DNA of 64,000 nt from an uncultured Alphaproteobacteria bacterium (GTDB taxonomy: Bacteria > Pseudomonadota > Alphaproteobacteria > Rs-D84): positions 134,936-198,935 of the forward strand of contig CATOOF010000001.1 of NCBI GenBank assembly GCA_951801825.1. Direction: 5' to 3'. How positions within the stretch are numbered: the first letter of the stretch is position 1; the number at the start of each line of letters is the position of its first letter. Positions 54,745-63,228 of this stretch are shown here, piece by piece. The translations under genes were made by a program, and so were the position numbers. Under the pieces are notes generated by a model. The model made no database searches. It saw only the letters and a program-made list of their open reading frames with translations, and was not told the DNA's origin.

Positions 54745-55515
54745 TTATTTAAGAACCAGCGCCAATCCACAATGGTCCGTTGGCTTTTCCGCCAGACGCG
54801 GCGCCATATCAATCTCGCACGCGCGCACCATTTCGGCCGCCGCCTTATTGCACAGGAAATAATCCAAGCGCAACCCCTGCTTTTTCCCGACCGTATCGCC
54901 GCCACGGTATCCGTACCAGGTAAAACCAACCTCGTCCGGATGCGCCGTGCGCCACGCATCGATCCATCCCGCATCCAGCCATGATTTCATAATCGCGCGC
55001 GCCTGGGGTGCCGCGATTGCAATCCCAACATAGTTCGCCGGCCGCCACACATCACGATCTTCGATTGCGACATTAAAATCCCCCCCGATAACGACAGGTT
55101 CCGGCGATGTCAGGTACGGCGCGATATAGTCCGTAAATGCATGCATCCAGTCCAGCTTGTACGGAAATTTTGCAGAATCGACCGTATCGCCGTTTGGCAT
55201 GTAAACATTTATTATCCGCACGCGCCCGTCAATAACGCATTCTATAAATCGCGCGTTGACATCGGCATAACCGGGCATGCCGCGCGTTACATCTTCGATT
55301 GAAAACTTTGAAAACACGGCAACCCCGTTCCAGCTTTTCTGTCCGAATACCTTGATATTATATCCGTATTCGTCAAAAAGGTTATGCGGAAAGGCCGGCG
55401 TCTCGACTTTAAGTTCCTGAACCATGATAACGTCGTATTCGCCGGCGCGCAGAATATCGATAAAACTTTGCGCATGTGCGCGGATAGAGTTGATGTTAAG
55501 TGTCAGAATTTTCAT
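54745..55515 (-). CDS. xthA: Exodeoxyribonuclease III (AP endonuclease)
   Basis: This is a base-excision-repair enzyme of the EEP fold. MKILTLNINSIRAHAQS, VQELKVETP, the catalytic ADVNARFIECVI, NVYMPNGD, GGDFNVAIEDRDVW, WKxYRGGD-type TWYGYRGGD and C-terminal PTDHCGLAL are all in place. The start at 55515 gives 256 aa, with AAAGGAAAG upstream; the longer frame overlaps the next gene. It is convergent with the ArsR gene and divergent from the acyl synthetase. Confidence 0.95.
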   Translation of the reverse strand: MKILTLNINSIRAHAQSFIDILRAGEYDVIMVQELKVETPAFPHNLFDEYGYNIKVFGQKSWNGVAVFSKFSIEDVTRGMPGYADVNARFIECVIDGRVRIINVYMPNGDTVDSAKFPYKLDWMHAFTDYIAPYLTSPEPVVIGGDFNVAIEDRDVWRPANYVGIAIAAPQARAIMKSWLDAGWIDAWRTAHPDEVGFTWYGYRGGDTVGKKQGLRLDYFLCNKAAAEMVRACEIDMAPRLAEKPTDHCGLALVLK

Positions 55516-55584
55516 ATTTGCAATCTTTCCTTTAAAGGATATAATAATTCCTGTCCAATATAAAAACAACAAGGAAATTTTGTT

Positions 55585-57165
55585 ATGAACATGTATCAAT
55601 TACTGGAAAAGGCTGCCGCCACATGGCCGGACAATTTGTTCCTGGTCCGCGAAGGGGTAACATTTTCCGGATTCGTAGAACTGGTAAAGCGGCGTGCGGC
55701 TGAATTACACGCGGCCGGGGTAAAGCGCGGCGACATCGTCGGCGTTTTGTCACACAACATACCACAGATGCCGACAACAATGTTCGCGGTATGGTATTTG
55801 GGTGGAACAGTTCTGTTGCTGGACACTAATTTAACCCCGTTTGAATATGACAACATGACATCGACCACCGATTGCCATATTGTTGCGGCGGAAAAGTCTT
55901 TCTTTTACAAGACCAAAAAGTTTAAATTTTTCGACATAACACAGCCCGATGGCAAGGCAAACGGCCGCCTGAAACCGGCCCCGTTGGAATCATTGGACGT
56001 GGCGACACTGTCGTTTACATCGGGCTCTACCGGCAAACCAAAGGTCGTGCCCCTGACGCACTTTAATTTGATAGAGTGCTCAAACTCGCTTGACGATATG
56101 CGCGAATATATCGGCGCGGGCGACATTATGTACGGCTTTCTGCCGATGTACCATATATTCGGTTTTGCGGTCGAATTATTGGCGACACTGCACTATGGCG
56201 CGGGCGTATTGCTCCAGCCGACGGTAAACCCAAAGGAAATCATGGCGGATTTTAAACAGTTCCGTCCGCATGCGATTCCGGCGGTGCCGCGCCTGTTTGA
56301 GGTTATCAGAAACCGCATCATCGACACGGCAAAATCCCAGAACAAATGGTGGCTGGTAAACGGCGTGTTAAAATACGGAAAATTCCTGCGGATGATTGGT
56401 CTGGGCTTTATAGTTAACAAGGTTCAAAACGAAATCCGTGCGATATTCGGCGGCCGCGTATCATTGCTGATTGCGGGCGGCGCCGCGACCAAGCCAGAGG
56501 TGGAAACATTCTATGAACGTTTGGGCCTGCGCTTTATCCAGGGTTACGGCCTGACCGAAACGGTTGGCCCGGTTTGCATATCAAAACCGCTGAAAAAGCG
56601 TTTCCCGTTTGCATTCGGCGCCCCTACAACAAACAACGAATGTGAAATTCGCGACATGAACGAAGACGGTGTCGGCGTTCTGTGGATTCGCGGCCACCAG
56701 GTATTTGGCGGCTATCTGAACAATCCCGACGCGAACGAGGTTGTATTCGACGAACGCGGCTTTTTCAACACGGGCGACATGGTGTCGATGGATAAAAATG
56801 GCGAACTGCATTTTGCCGGCCGCAAGAAACAGGTTATCGTTCTGGACTCTGGCAAAAACGTTTACCCGGACGAGCTGGAGGCCCTGTTCATGAAAATCCC
56901 GGGTGTTAACAACGTTGCCGTGTTTGAGCACAAGATAAAAGACAAAACAGTCGCATACGGCGTATTCAGTGTCGAACCGGATATGACACTGGAAAAGTTG
57001 TCGGCGGCGGTTGCCAACGCAAACAAAAAGGTCGCCAGCTATAAATGGGTTACCCACTTTGCGATGACGACGGACGACCTGCCAACGACCAGCACGCAAA
57101 AGATAAAACATCACATCGTGCGCCAGAACTTAATCGACGGCAAATATCCCACACGCAAAGAATAA
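55585..57165 (+). CDS. Acyl-CoA / acyl-ACP synthetase (AMP-forming)
   Basis: This ANL-superfamily adenylating enzyme activates a carboxylic acid with ATP. It has the P-loop LSFTSGSTGKPKVV, GYGLTETVGPV, NTGDM and GRKKQVIVLDSGKNVYPDELE, and ends with TSTQKIKHHIVR (the lysine normally needed for adenylation). At 526 aa it fits long-chain acyl-CoA or acyl-ACP ligases. The AAGGAAATTTTGTT before the ATG is a workable ribosome site. The substrate chain length is unknown. It is a stand-alone unit with a terminator. Confidence 0.88.
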   Translation: MNMYQLLEKAAATWPDNLFLVREGVTFSGFVELVKRRAAELHAAGVKRGDIVGVLSHNIPQMPTTMFAVWYLGGTVLLLDTNLTPFEYDNMTSTTDCHIVAAEKSFFYKTKKFKFFDITQPDGKANGRLKPAPLESLDVATLSFTSGSTGKPKVVPLTHFNLIECSNSLDDMREYIGAGDIMYGFLPMYHIFGFAVELLATLHYGAGVLLQPTVNPKEIMADFKQFRPHAIPAVPRLFEVIRNRIIDTAKSQNKWWLVNGVLKYGKFLRMIGLGFIVNKVQNEIRAIFGGRVSLLIAGGAATKPEVETFYERLGLRFIQGYGLTETVGPVCISKPLKKRFPFAFGAPTTNNECEIRDMNEDGVGVLWIRGHQVFGGYLNNPDANEVVFDERGFFNTGDMVSMDKNGELHFAGRKKQVIVLDSGKNVYPDELEALFMKIPGVNNVAVFEHKIKDKTVAYGVFSVEPDMTLEKLSAAVANANKKVASYKWVTHFAMTTDDLPTTSTQKIKHHIVRQNLIDGKYPTRKE

Positions 57166-57176
57166 GCTGGGATATA

Positions 57177-57206
57177 AAAAAACCGGGCGCATGCCCGGTT
57201 TTTTTT
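57177..57206 (+). terminator. Terminator after the acyl synthetase
   Basis: AAACCGGGC and GCCCGGTTT pair around GCAT and are followed by a T-run. It lies next to the stop of the convergent membrane protein gene, which it may serve as well. Confidence 0.85.
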
Positions 57207-57489
57207 AATAGTTGCGCAACGTTCTGCGTTCCCACCATATTGACACCGCCGGCACCAGGTATAGTACAACCCCCAGCATCTGCCACAGTGCGATTCCGCC
57301 AATAATGGAAAAATACATTATCATCGGCGAAATCCCGGTTACCAATACCGCCACATACAGCAGTACCGGAACATACGTCAGCACCAGCGCAATAACGCCT
57401 AAAAATAAATTGATAAAAAACGCGCGGAACAGCGAGCGCTGTTTCATACGCATTTTCATATCCTGTTCTTGGATAAAATCTTTTCTCAT
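57205..57489 (-). CDS. Small membrane protein, 94 aa
   Basis: Two to three hydrophobic segments (FFINLFLGVIALVLTYV, LLYVAVLVTGISPMIMYF, GGIALWQMLGVVLYLV) are flanked by a Lys/Arg-rich N-terminus (QDMKMRMKQR) and a short basic tail. The family is unknown. It resembles small cation-permeability or stress membrane proteins only in layout. AGAGAGAAACAATG precedes it. It is followed upstream by ruvC on the same strand, about 50 bases away. Confidence 0.7.
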   Translation of the reverse strand: MRKDFIQEQDMKMRMKQRSLFRAFFINLFLGVIALVLTYVPVLLYVAVLVTGISPMIMYFSIIGGIALWQMLGVVLYLVPAVSIWWERRTLRNY

Positions 57490-57537
57490 TGTTTCTCTCT
57501 TTTGGTTATAAACACATTATACCACAAAAGAGGGTTA

Positions 57538-58014
57538 TTAAAAACGGAATGTTGTCATATTACTGTGCGCCAGTGCGATTGCAATCGCGTCCGCCTCGTC
57601 CGGGGTTTTAGGATTTGCCGCCGGCAACAGTATGCGCACCATCTTGTCAATTTGTTCTTTTGAGGCGTGCCCCGCCGACGTCAGGGCCTTCTTTATCTTG
57701 TTCGGTTCATATTCAAACACCGGGATATCCCGCGCCGCCACCGCCACAATTGCGGCCGCGCGCGCCTGCCCCAGAACCAGCGTAGTCTTTGGGTTAACGT
57801 TTACAAATATAACCTCTATACTGCATGCGTCGGGCTGAAACGTCTCGCACAGTTCTGACACACCGCGAAAAACCTCTGCCAGGCGCTGTGCCAGCGTCAG
57901 CTTTGCATTGGGCAGTATCACACCACTGGCGATATATTTACGGGCCGAGCCATTGCTTTCAATCATCGCCCAGCCCGTATGTAAAAGTCCGGGATCAATC
58001 CCAAGAATTCTCAT
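57538..58014 (-). CDS. ruvC: Holliday-junction resolvase RuvC
   Basis: RuvC cuts Holliday junctions. The catalytic acid residues are visible in MRILGIDPG (Asp7), SIEVIFVN (Glu) and DEADAIAIALAH (Asp pair near the C-terminus). The 158-aa length is normal. The ATG overlaps the yebC stop (TAATG). ruvA is divergent beyond yebC. No ruvB is in the window. Confidence 0.95.
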   Translation of the reverse strand: MRILGIDPGLLHTGWAMIESNGSARKYIASGVILPNAKLTLAQRLAEVFRGVSELCETFQPDACSIEVIFVNVNPKTTLVLGQARAAAIVAVAARDIPVFEYEPNKIKKALTSAGHASKEQIDKMVRILLPAANPKTPDEADAIAIALAHSNMTTFRF

Positions 58015-58730
58015 TATGCCGCGGCCGTAAATACTTTCTGAACGTCATCATTCGCATCCAGCGCATCCACCAACTTTTCAATCTTGGCATACGCTTCGTC
58101 GTCCAGGTCCATCGGCATATTCGGTATCCAGGTCAGTTCGGCCTGTTCCGGTTCACCCAACACATCCGCCAGCGCTTTTTGAACCGTGACAAAGTCATCG
58201 GGTTTTGTCGTGATGATAAAGCCCTCTTCGGATGTTTCCATATTGTCCGCATTCGCATCCATGATGATTTCCATCATCTCGTCTTCGGTCTTGCCAATCG
58301 ATGCGGGATACATAATCTGGCCGGCGCGTGTAAACATGAATACAACGCTGCCCTCTTCGCCCATGTTGCCGCCGTTTTTGGCGAATATGTTACGAACCTC
58401 TGGCACGGTGCGGCGCGGATTATCGGTCAGCGCCTCTACAATTACCGGAACGGCACCGGGGCCATACCCCTCATAGCGTACCGCCACATAGTTTTCAGTA
58501 TTCGCACCCGACGCCTTGTCAATCGCGCGCTTGATGTTATCGTTGGGCATCGACGACTTGCGTGCCTGCAATATCGCCAGACGCAAACGCGGATTATTAT
58601 CAGGGTTTTTATCCCCCAGCTTTGCCGCCATTGTTATCTCACGGGCCAGTTTTGTAAACAGACCACTGCGTGCGGCGTCAACCGCACCCTTTTTGTGCTG
58701 AATATTATGCCATTTGCTGTGTCCACTCAT
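58014..58730 (-). CDS. yebC: YebC/TACO1-family protein
   Basis: This is a conserved protein of the YebC/TACO1 family, whose members act as translation factors at Pro-rich stretches or as transcription regulators. It starts with the family hallmark MSGHSKWHNIQHKKGAVDAARSG (shortened here) and contains YEGYGPGAVPVIVEALTDN and KNGGNMGEEGSVVFMF. The 238-aa length is normal. It heads the yebC-ruvC pair. Confidence 0.95.
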   Translation of the reverse strand: MSGHSKWHNIQHKKGAVDAARSGLFTKLAREITMAAKLGDKNPDNNPRLRLAILQARKSSMPNDNIKRAIDKASGANTENYVAVRYEGYGPGAVPVIVEALTDNPRRTVPEVRNIFAKNGGNMGEEGSVVFMFTRAGQIMYPASIGKTEDEMMEIIMDANADNMETSEEGFIITTKPDDFVTVQKALADVLGEPEQAELTWIPNMPMDLDDEAYAKIEKLVDALDANDDVQKVFTAAA

Positions 58731-58781
58731 AATTTGACCTTTTAATTATATTGGATTAAAATTACCTCAAAAGGATAACAA

Positions 58782-59357
58782 ATGATTGGCAAATTGCAAG
58801 GAGTTGTTGACTATACCGGCGACGGTTTCGTAATCATTATGGCGGGACCCGTCGGGTACAAGGTTTATACACCCGAATTTCTGTCCCCGAAATCAACCGT
58901 GGCACTGTGGATTGAAACGGTCGTACGTGAAGATTCGATACGGCTTTTCGGTTTTTGCAGCCTGGCCACGCAAAACCTGTTTAATATGCTGACGGCCGTA
59001 TCCGGCGTCGGGCCCAAGGTGGCGCTGGGGATACTGGGGACGATAAAAACCGATACACTAATGACGGCAATCGCAACCGGCGATGCAAAAACAATTGCAA
59101 CCGCCCCAGGGGTTGGTAAAAAAGTGGCGGAAAAAATCATCGTTGAACTAAAGTCCAAGGTAGGCGGCGCCGCATTTGATTTCGGCGCGGATGCCGGCAG
59201 TGGCGCATTGGCCGACCTGCTGGCGGCACTTGAATCATTGGGCTATCGCCGTATGGATGTTGTGGAAATGGCCCAAACGCTGGTCTCTGAAAACCCGGGG
59301 GCCGATGTGGCGCGCCTGGTCCCGATGGCACTGAAAAACATCAGCGGAAAAAAGTAA
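58782..59357 (+). CDS. ruvA: Holliday-junction DNA helicase subunit RuvA
   Basis: RuvA binds four-way junctions as a tetramer and loads RuvB. The N-terminal OB fold (MIGKLQGVVDYTGDGFVIIMAGPVGYKVY) and the tandem helix-hairpin-helix region (VSGVGPKVALGILG, APGVGKKVAEKIIVELKSK) are present. The C-terminal RuvB-binding domain follows a short linker. AAAGGAT precedes the ATG. mnmE begins immediately after the TAA. Confidence 0.95.
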   Translation: MIGKLQGVVDYTGDGFVIIMAGPVGYKVYTPEFLSPKSTVALWIETVVREDSIRLFGFCSLATQNLFNMLTAVSGVGPKVALGILGTIKTDTLMTAIATGDAKTIATAPGVGKKVAEKIIVELKSKVGGAAFDFGADAGSGALADLLAALESLGYRRMDVVEMAQTLVSENPGADVARLVPMALKNISGKK

Positions 59358-60650
59358 ATGAATAATAACGACACTATCTTTGCACTATCATCGGGGCGCG
59401 GCAAATCAGGCGTTGCGGTTATACGCATATCGGGCGATGACCTGGGCGATATGGCCGCCCGCTTTATCGGGCGCGCCGCAACGCCACGCTGCGCCTACTT
59501 TACAAATTTAAAAGACAACGCCGGCGATTTAATAGACCAATGCCTGGTTATATACTTTGCCGCGCCACAGTCTTTTACCGGCACAGATGTAATAGAAATC
59601 CAATGTCACGGCGCAGATGCGGTGATAAAAAAAATATTTGAATATCTGACAACACTTGGGGCGCGCATGGCGTTGCCCGGCGAATTTTCACGGCGGGCGT
59701 TTTATAATGGCAAAATGGACCTGGCCGATGTTGACGGCCTGGCCGCGCTGCTCGATGCCAAGACTGATATGCAGCGAAAATGGGCGTTGCGCTCGCTTTC
59801 CGGCGGAGACGGAAAAACCTATGCCACATGGCGCAGGGATATGATTGATATATCCGCCTATGCCGCCGCAATCTTGGATTATGACGCGGGCGATTTACCG
59901 GGAAACATTGGCGAGGTACTCAAACAACGCGCACGCAAACTATATGATGACATCATGCGTGCATTGGGACATTCGAACGCCGCACGCGCCGTCCGCAGCG
60001 GTATCAACGTCGTTTTAGCAGGCCGGCCCAACGTCGGAAAATCATCATTGTTTAATACAATCGTCGGCGCAAACCGCGCGATTGTATCCGACATTCCCGG
60101 CACCACACGCGACGTTGTATCGGCCGATGTGGATATAGACGGCTATCTGGTACATTTAATGGATACGGCCGGCCTGCGCGACAGTGCAACGGACGCGATT
60201 GAAAAAATAGGTATTGCACGCACACGCGATGAAATGGCGGATGCGGATATAATCATACATGTCTTTGACGCCGCCCCCAACGCGACCGCGGCCGCAAATG
60301 AAATCATTGTTATTAACAAATCGGATTTATGCGATACGCGCAGCGATGACGCGATATGCATATCAGCAAAAACAGGTGCGGGCCTGGACAAATTGATGGC
60401 AGAGCTGCGCCGCCGCCTGCATAGCATAACAGACGGCGCGGATACAGATGTTGTGATAAACGCCCGGACTAAAACACTGCTCGAAGATGCGGCGGCAAAC
60501 ATCCGTGATGCGATTGCGGCGGGTGATAACTGGGACATATTTGCCGAGCATATTCGCCGCGGCGCGGATGCGGTGGGACGAATCCTTGGCACAATCAGCA
60601 CGGCCGACGTAATGGACGCCACATTCGGTCAACTGTGCCTGGGGAAATAG
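59358..60650 (+). CDS. mnmE: tRNA-modifying GTPase MnmE
   Basis: With MnmG, MnmE makes cmnm5U34 in tRNAs. The N-terminal domain begins DTIFALSSGRGKSGVAVIRISG. The helical domain holds the G domain: G1 GRPNVGKSSLF, switch GTTRDVVSADV, DTAGLR, NKSD. It ends in the essential LCLGK (C-terminal Cys). The 430-aa length is normal. The start codon follows the ruvA stop with no gap, so the genes are coupled. Confidence 0.96.
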   Translation: MNNNDTIFALSSGRGKSGVAVIRISGDDLGDMAARFIGRAATPRCAYFTNLKDNAGDLIDQCLVIYFAAPQSFTGTDVIEIQCHGADAVIKKIFEYLTTLGARMALPGEFSRRAFYNGKMDLADVDGLAALLDAKTDMQRKWALRSLSGGDGKTYATWRRDMIDISAYAAAILDYDAGDLPGNIGEVLKQRARKLYDDIMRALGHSNAARAVRSGINVVLAGRPNVGKSSLFNTIVGANRAIVSDIPGTTRDVVSADVDIDGYLVHLMDTAGLRDSATDAIEKIGIARTRDEMADADIIIHVFDAAPNATAAANEIIVINKSDLCDTRSDDAICISAKTGAGLDKLMAELRRRLHSITDGADTDVVINARTKTLLEDAAANIRDAIAAGDNWDIFAEHIRRGADAVGRILGTISTADVMDATFGQLCLGK

Positions 60651-60651
60651 T

Positions 60652-60679
60652 TTGCAATTCTCTTCTTTTCTGTTATAAT
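60652..60679 (+). promoter_or_regulatory. Promoter ahead of the structured RNA
   Basis: TTGCAA, a 16-base spacer and a perfect TATAAT (60674-60679) lie directly after the mnmE stop. Expected start of transcription is about 60686. Confidence 0.75.
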
Positions 60680-60685
60680 TCCCAA

Positions 60686-60840
60686 CGCATCGGGTGATAC
60701 CCGGTGTGAGGTGTAAGAACCTCTAAAACCTAATAACGCTCCAACTTGGTTGGAGGCCTGCGATATACCTAAATAAGCAGGACTATTGGTTTTATAGTTC
60801 TTAACCTCCAACCGCCCTTCATCAAGGCGGTACGTTTTTT
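60686..60840 (+). ncRNA. Strongly folded RNA upstream of an XRE regulator
   Basis: A local hairpin CGGGT-GAT-ACCCG (60691-60703) opens the RNA. A long rod follows: GAGGT/ACCTC (60708-60712 with 60804-60808), TAAGAAC/GTTCTTA (60714-60720 with 60797-60803), TAAAACC/GGTTTTA (60724-60730 with 60788-60794) and AATA/TATT. It closes on two hairpins, CTCCAAC-TTG-GTTGGAG (60739-60755) and CCTGC...GCAGG (60757-60781). A terminator ends it just before the ribosome site of the XRE gene. It could be a free small RNA or a riboswitch-like leader of that gene. I match it to no named family. Confidence 0.7.
60811..60840 (+). terminator. Terminator at the 3' end of the structured RNA
   Basis: ACCGCC (60811-60816) and GGCGGT (60826-60831) pair, followed by six T (60835-60840). 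The XRE gene's GGAGGA lies 14 bases further on, so read-through here would decide expression of that gene. Confidence 0.85.
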
Positions 60841-60862
60841 ATAAAAACCGATGGAGGATAAA

Positions 60863-61138
60863 ATGAAAAGCATAGACGGACCCATGGGCCGCATTGGCGT
60901 TATACTGCGCCGCGCACGCACCACGTGCAACATGAGCCAGGAAGAGGCATCAATACTGTTACATATAACCCAGCAAGAAATCTGCCAGCTGGAGCGTGGA
61001 ACCGAGCAAATTCCCGCGGATATTATAGAGCGAATGTTTTTGCTGGCCTATAAATCGATGCGGATGCGGGTGCTGGAAAATATTTACAAGCGTCGGCGTA
61101 AAATATATCGCAAAATAAAGGAACTAAAAAAGAGTTAA
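60863..61138 (+). CDS. XRE-type transcriptional regulator, 91 aa
   Basis: This small DNA-binding protein has one helix-turn-helix (IGVILRRARTTCNMSQEEASILLHITQQEICQLERG, ~residues 10-45) of the Cro/C1 type and a very basic C-terminal tail (NIYKRRRKIYRKIKELKK). There is no partner toxin gene next to it. I chose the ATG at 60863 because GGAGGA sits six bases upstream. It follows the structured RNA and terminator, which suggests attenuation control. Confidence 0.85.
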   Translation: MKSIDGPMGRIGVILRRARTTCNMSQEEASILLHITQQEICQLERGTEQIPADIIERMFLLAYKSMRMRVLENIYKRRRKIYRKIKELKKS

Positions 61139-61146
61139 AAACAAAA

Positions 61147-61168
61147 AAACCGCCCCAAACAGGGCGGT
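61147..61168 (-). terminator. Terminator after dciA
   Basis: ACCGCCC (61149-61155) and GGGCGGT (61162-61168) pair around a six-base loop; seven T follow on the minus strand. Confidence 0.85.
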
Positions 61169-61170
61169 AC

Positions 61171-61500
61171 TTACTTTCTAAAACTTATCTTTGCCACTGC
61201 ATCGCGACCAAAGTACTTGTTTATTCGCGCGGTAATTTCGGGCGCCATATACGACAACTGCAACGTAAACGCGGGGTTGGCGGGCCGCACGACAATAGTA
61301 TATTTCCCGTCGCGCATTTTTCGCACCGCGGCCAGACGTGCAATCGATGCAATATCAGGTCCCATAATCGCATCCCAGCGTGCGGCCAAATCGGCATCGG
61401 ACGCCCGCACCCCCAACATTTCCATCAGCCCGCCTAAGGCGCCGGCCAATGTTCCGGGGCGCGCGTCACGCTTTTCCCATTTACCGGCCGGGCTTGACAT
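61171..61500 (-). CDS. DciA-like protein (DUF721)
   Basis: This small basic protein belongs to the DUF721 / DciA group, which in many bacteria loads the replicative helicase DnaB. The KH-like core is visible in LAARWDAIMGPDIASIARLAAVR and YTIVVRPANPAFTLQLSYMAPEITARINKYFG. The N-terminal part is extended and polar. It overlaps the mltA stop by 20 bases on the same strand. Confidence 0.85.
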   Translation of the reverse strand: MSSPAGKWEKRDARPGTLAGALGGLMEMLGVRASDADLAARWDAIMGPDIASIARLAAVRKMRDGKYTIVVRPANPAFTLQLSYMAPEITARINKYFGRDAVAKISFRK

Positions 61501-62596
61501 AGCTATACACCTTTGGCATCAGGATAAACATCTCGCCCTGGGCATGCTGGCCGTGGGCGTACTTGTATGCCTCGTCCCCTTTGCCAAAGAATATGTCGGC
61601 ACGAATCCAGCCCTTTATGGCACTGCCCGTATCCTGGGCAATCATTAGTCTGCGGAACTTGCGCCCGTCGGACAGATTTGTGCTAACATACACCGGCATC
61701 CCCAGCGTATATAAATCCGTATCCATGGCGACACTGCGAATTTTAGACAGCGGTGTCCCCAGCTTTCCGATTACATCCGGCGGAACAGATTCATAAAAAT
61801 ATACATAGCGCGGATTTTTATATATAACGTCACGCGCCAATGACGGATTCGCCTTCAGGTATGTCCAAACCGCATCGGCGGAATATCCGCCGTCCGGACG
61901 AATGCCGCGCGCGCGCAGTTCTTCGCCAATCGATTTGAACGGCATGTCATTGACGGCTGCAAAGTTTAACTTTACATCCGTACCGTCTTCCAGTTTCAGG
62001 TTCCCACTGCCCTGAATTTGAATATTTTGAACATCTACAATGTTTGCCCAGTACAGCGGCCGACCGATTTGCTTTTCCACAATGTCTTTTTTTGCAACGC
62101 CCTTATAATTGCGGCCATCTGTGGGCACACCCATCAGCGGTTCGTTGCAGACCGCGGTCTTGGTCCGGCATGCCGGTATTACAGGCGAATAGTAACCGGT
62201 GTATGTTCCGCGCGTGGCGCCGGTATCTGTATGAATCTGATACGGCTGGAAATTTGATTCAAACCATGCGCGCACGGTTGCCGTATCCGCCGATGCCGCC
62301 GGCAGGTTTTTGCACTTTTCCTCAAACAATGCGCGGTCGGGTACAACGCGGCCCGTATATTGAATCTTTGCCTTGCATGAATTACGAAACGCCTGGAGTG
62401 CATAACGAACATCATCATCGCGCCAGCCCGGCAAATCCGAATACGACACGCGCTTTAGATTTGATGGAATAACCGAATTATCCCCCGTGCGTTCATAGCC
62501 CGACCCCGTCGGCGACAAATCACGACAAGACGTCAGTGCCAACGCCATCCCCACACAAACAGCCATGCGCGTCAGTAATCTATTCCCAAAACCCAT
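61481..62596 (-). CDS. mltA: Membrane-bound lytic murein transglycosylase A
   Basis: This outer-membrane lipoprotein cleaves peptidoglycan to 1,6-anhydromuropeptides. The lipobox is LALTSC (Cys ~24). The MltA domain has TYTGYYSPVI, DVQNIQIQGSGNLKLEDG and the 3D domain with IAQDTGSAIKGWIRADIFFG, which carries the catalytic Asp. The 371-aa length is normal. It is convergent in function, not position, with secB, whose start is 83 bases away on the other strand. Confidence 0.94.
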   Translation of the reverse strand: MGFGNRLLTRMAVCVGMALALTSCRDLSPTGSGYERTGDNSVIPSNLKRVSYSDLPGWRDDDVRYALQAFRNSCKAKIQYTGRVVPDRALFEEKCKNLPAASADTATVRAWFESNFQPYQIHTDTGATRGTYTGYYSPVIPACRTKTAVCNEPLMGVPTDGRNYKGVAKKDIVEKQIGRPLYWANIVDVQNIQIQGSGNLKLEDGTDVKLNFAAVNDMPFKSIGEELRARGIRPDGGYSADAVWTYLKANPSLARDVIYKNPRYVYFYESVPPDVIGKLGTPLSKIRSVAMDTDLYTLGMPVYVSTNLSDGRKFRRLMIAQDTGSAIKGWIRADIFFGKGDEAYKYAHGQHAQGEMFILMPKVYSYVKPGR

Positions 62597-62678
62597 TTTT
62601 TATCATCCCCCCACTTGTAAACAACCACTGTTAATGCTATATTACCATAAAACGATGCGTAAAAAAAGGAGCAATCGC

Positions 62679-63122
62679 ATGGCAAAATTTAATATAATAT
62701 CCCAGTTTTTGAAAGACATTTCTTTCGAAAGCCCGAACGTCCCGGAACTGTTCTTTAAACAGGACAACGGCCAGGCAAAACTGGAAATAAACATCGACAT
62801 CCAGATAAAGGGTGCAGAAAACAACTTGTTTATGGTTGATTTGATTACAAAGGTGCATTCAAAACTGGATGCAAACGACAAATCCATCTTTCTGATTGAA
62901 TCCACTTATTCCGGCCTGATTCAGATGGAAGAAGAAAAAGACGAAGAAGCAAAAAAACGTACATTGTTAATTGACGTCCCGACACTGTTGTTCCCGTCGG
63001 TTCGCGCATTGATTACGCGCCTAACAGCCGAATCCGGTTTCCCGGCATTTGTGATGCAACCGGTGGATTTCGAACAACTCTATGCGCAAAAGCAGGCGGC
63101 ATCCGCACCGGCAAACGCATAA
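62679..63122 (+). CDS. secB: Protein-export chaperone SecB
   Basis: SecB is a tetrameric chaperone that hands exported preproteins to SecA. The start MAKFNIISQFLKDISFESPNVPELF is the family signature, followed by NIDIQIKGAENNLFMVDLITKV, YSGLIQMEE, LLFPSVRALITRLTAESGFPAFVMQPVDFEQLY. AAAGGAG lies seven bases before the ATG at 62679, giving 147 aa. It is a single-gene unit with a terminator, in the usual alphaproteobacterial neighbourhood (mltA, dciA). Confidence 0.96.
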   Translation: MAKFNIISQFLKDISFESPNVPELFFKQDNGQAKLEINIDIQIKGAENNLFMVDLITKVHSKLDANDKSIFLIESTYSGLIQMEEEKDEEAKKRTLLIDVPTLLFPSVRALITRLTAESGFPAFVMQPVDFEQLYAQKQAASAPANA

Positions 63123-63145
63123 AAAACAGCCTTTAAACAAAAGAA

Positions 63146-63172
63146 AAGCACCCGTCCGGGTGCTTTTTTTTC
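63146..63172 (+). terminator. Terminator after secB
   Basis: AAAGCACCC (63146-63154) and GGGTGCTTT (63159-63167) pair around GTCC, followed by T to 63172. Confidence 0.88.
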
Positions 63173-63228
63173 GTGACACGGAAAAATTTCATCTGTATCA
63201 TGTATTATAAGCACCATGGAGGCCGCTC

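Noticed and set aside
60629-60811. Minus-strand 60-aa frame across the structured RNA
   Set aside because: It overlaps the end of mnmE and the RNA, and lacks a ribosome site; the promoter and terminator face the other way.
60863-61138. XRE gene as antitoxin of a toxin-antitoxin pair
   Set aside because: No small partner gene lies on either side; the next gene is dciA on the other strand after a terminator.
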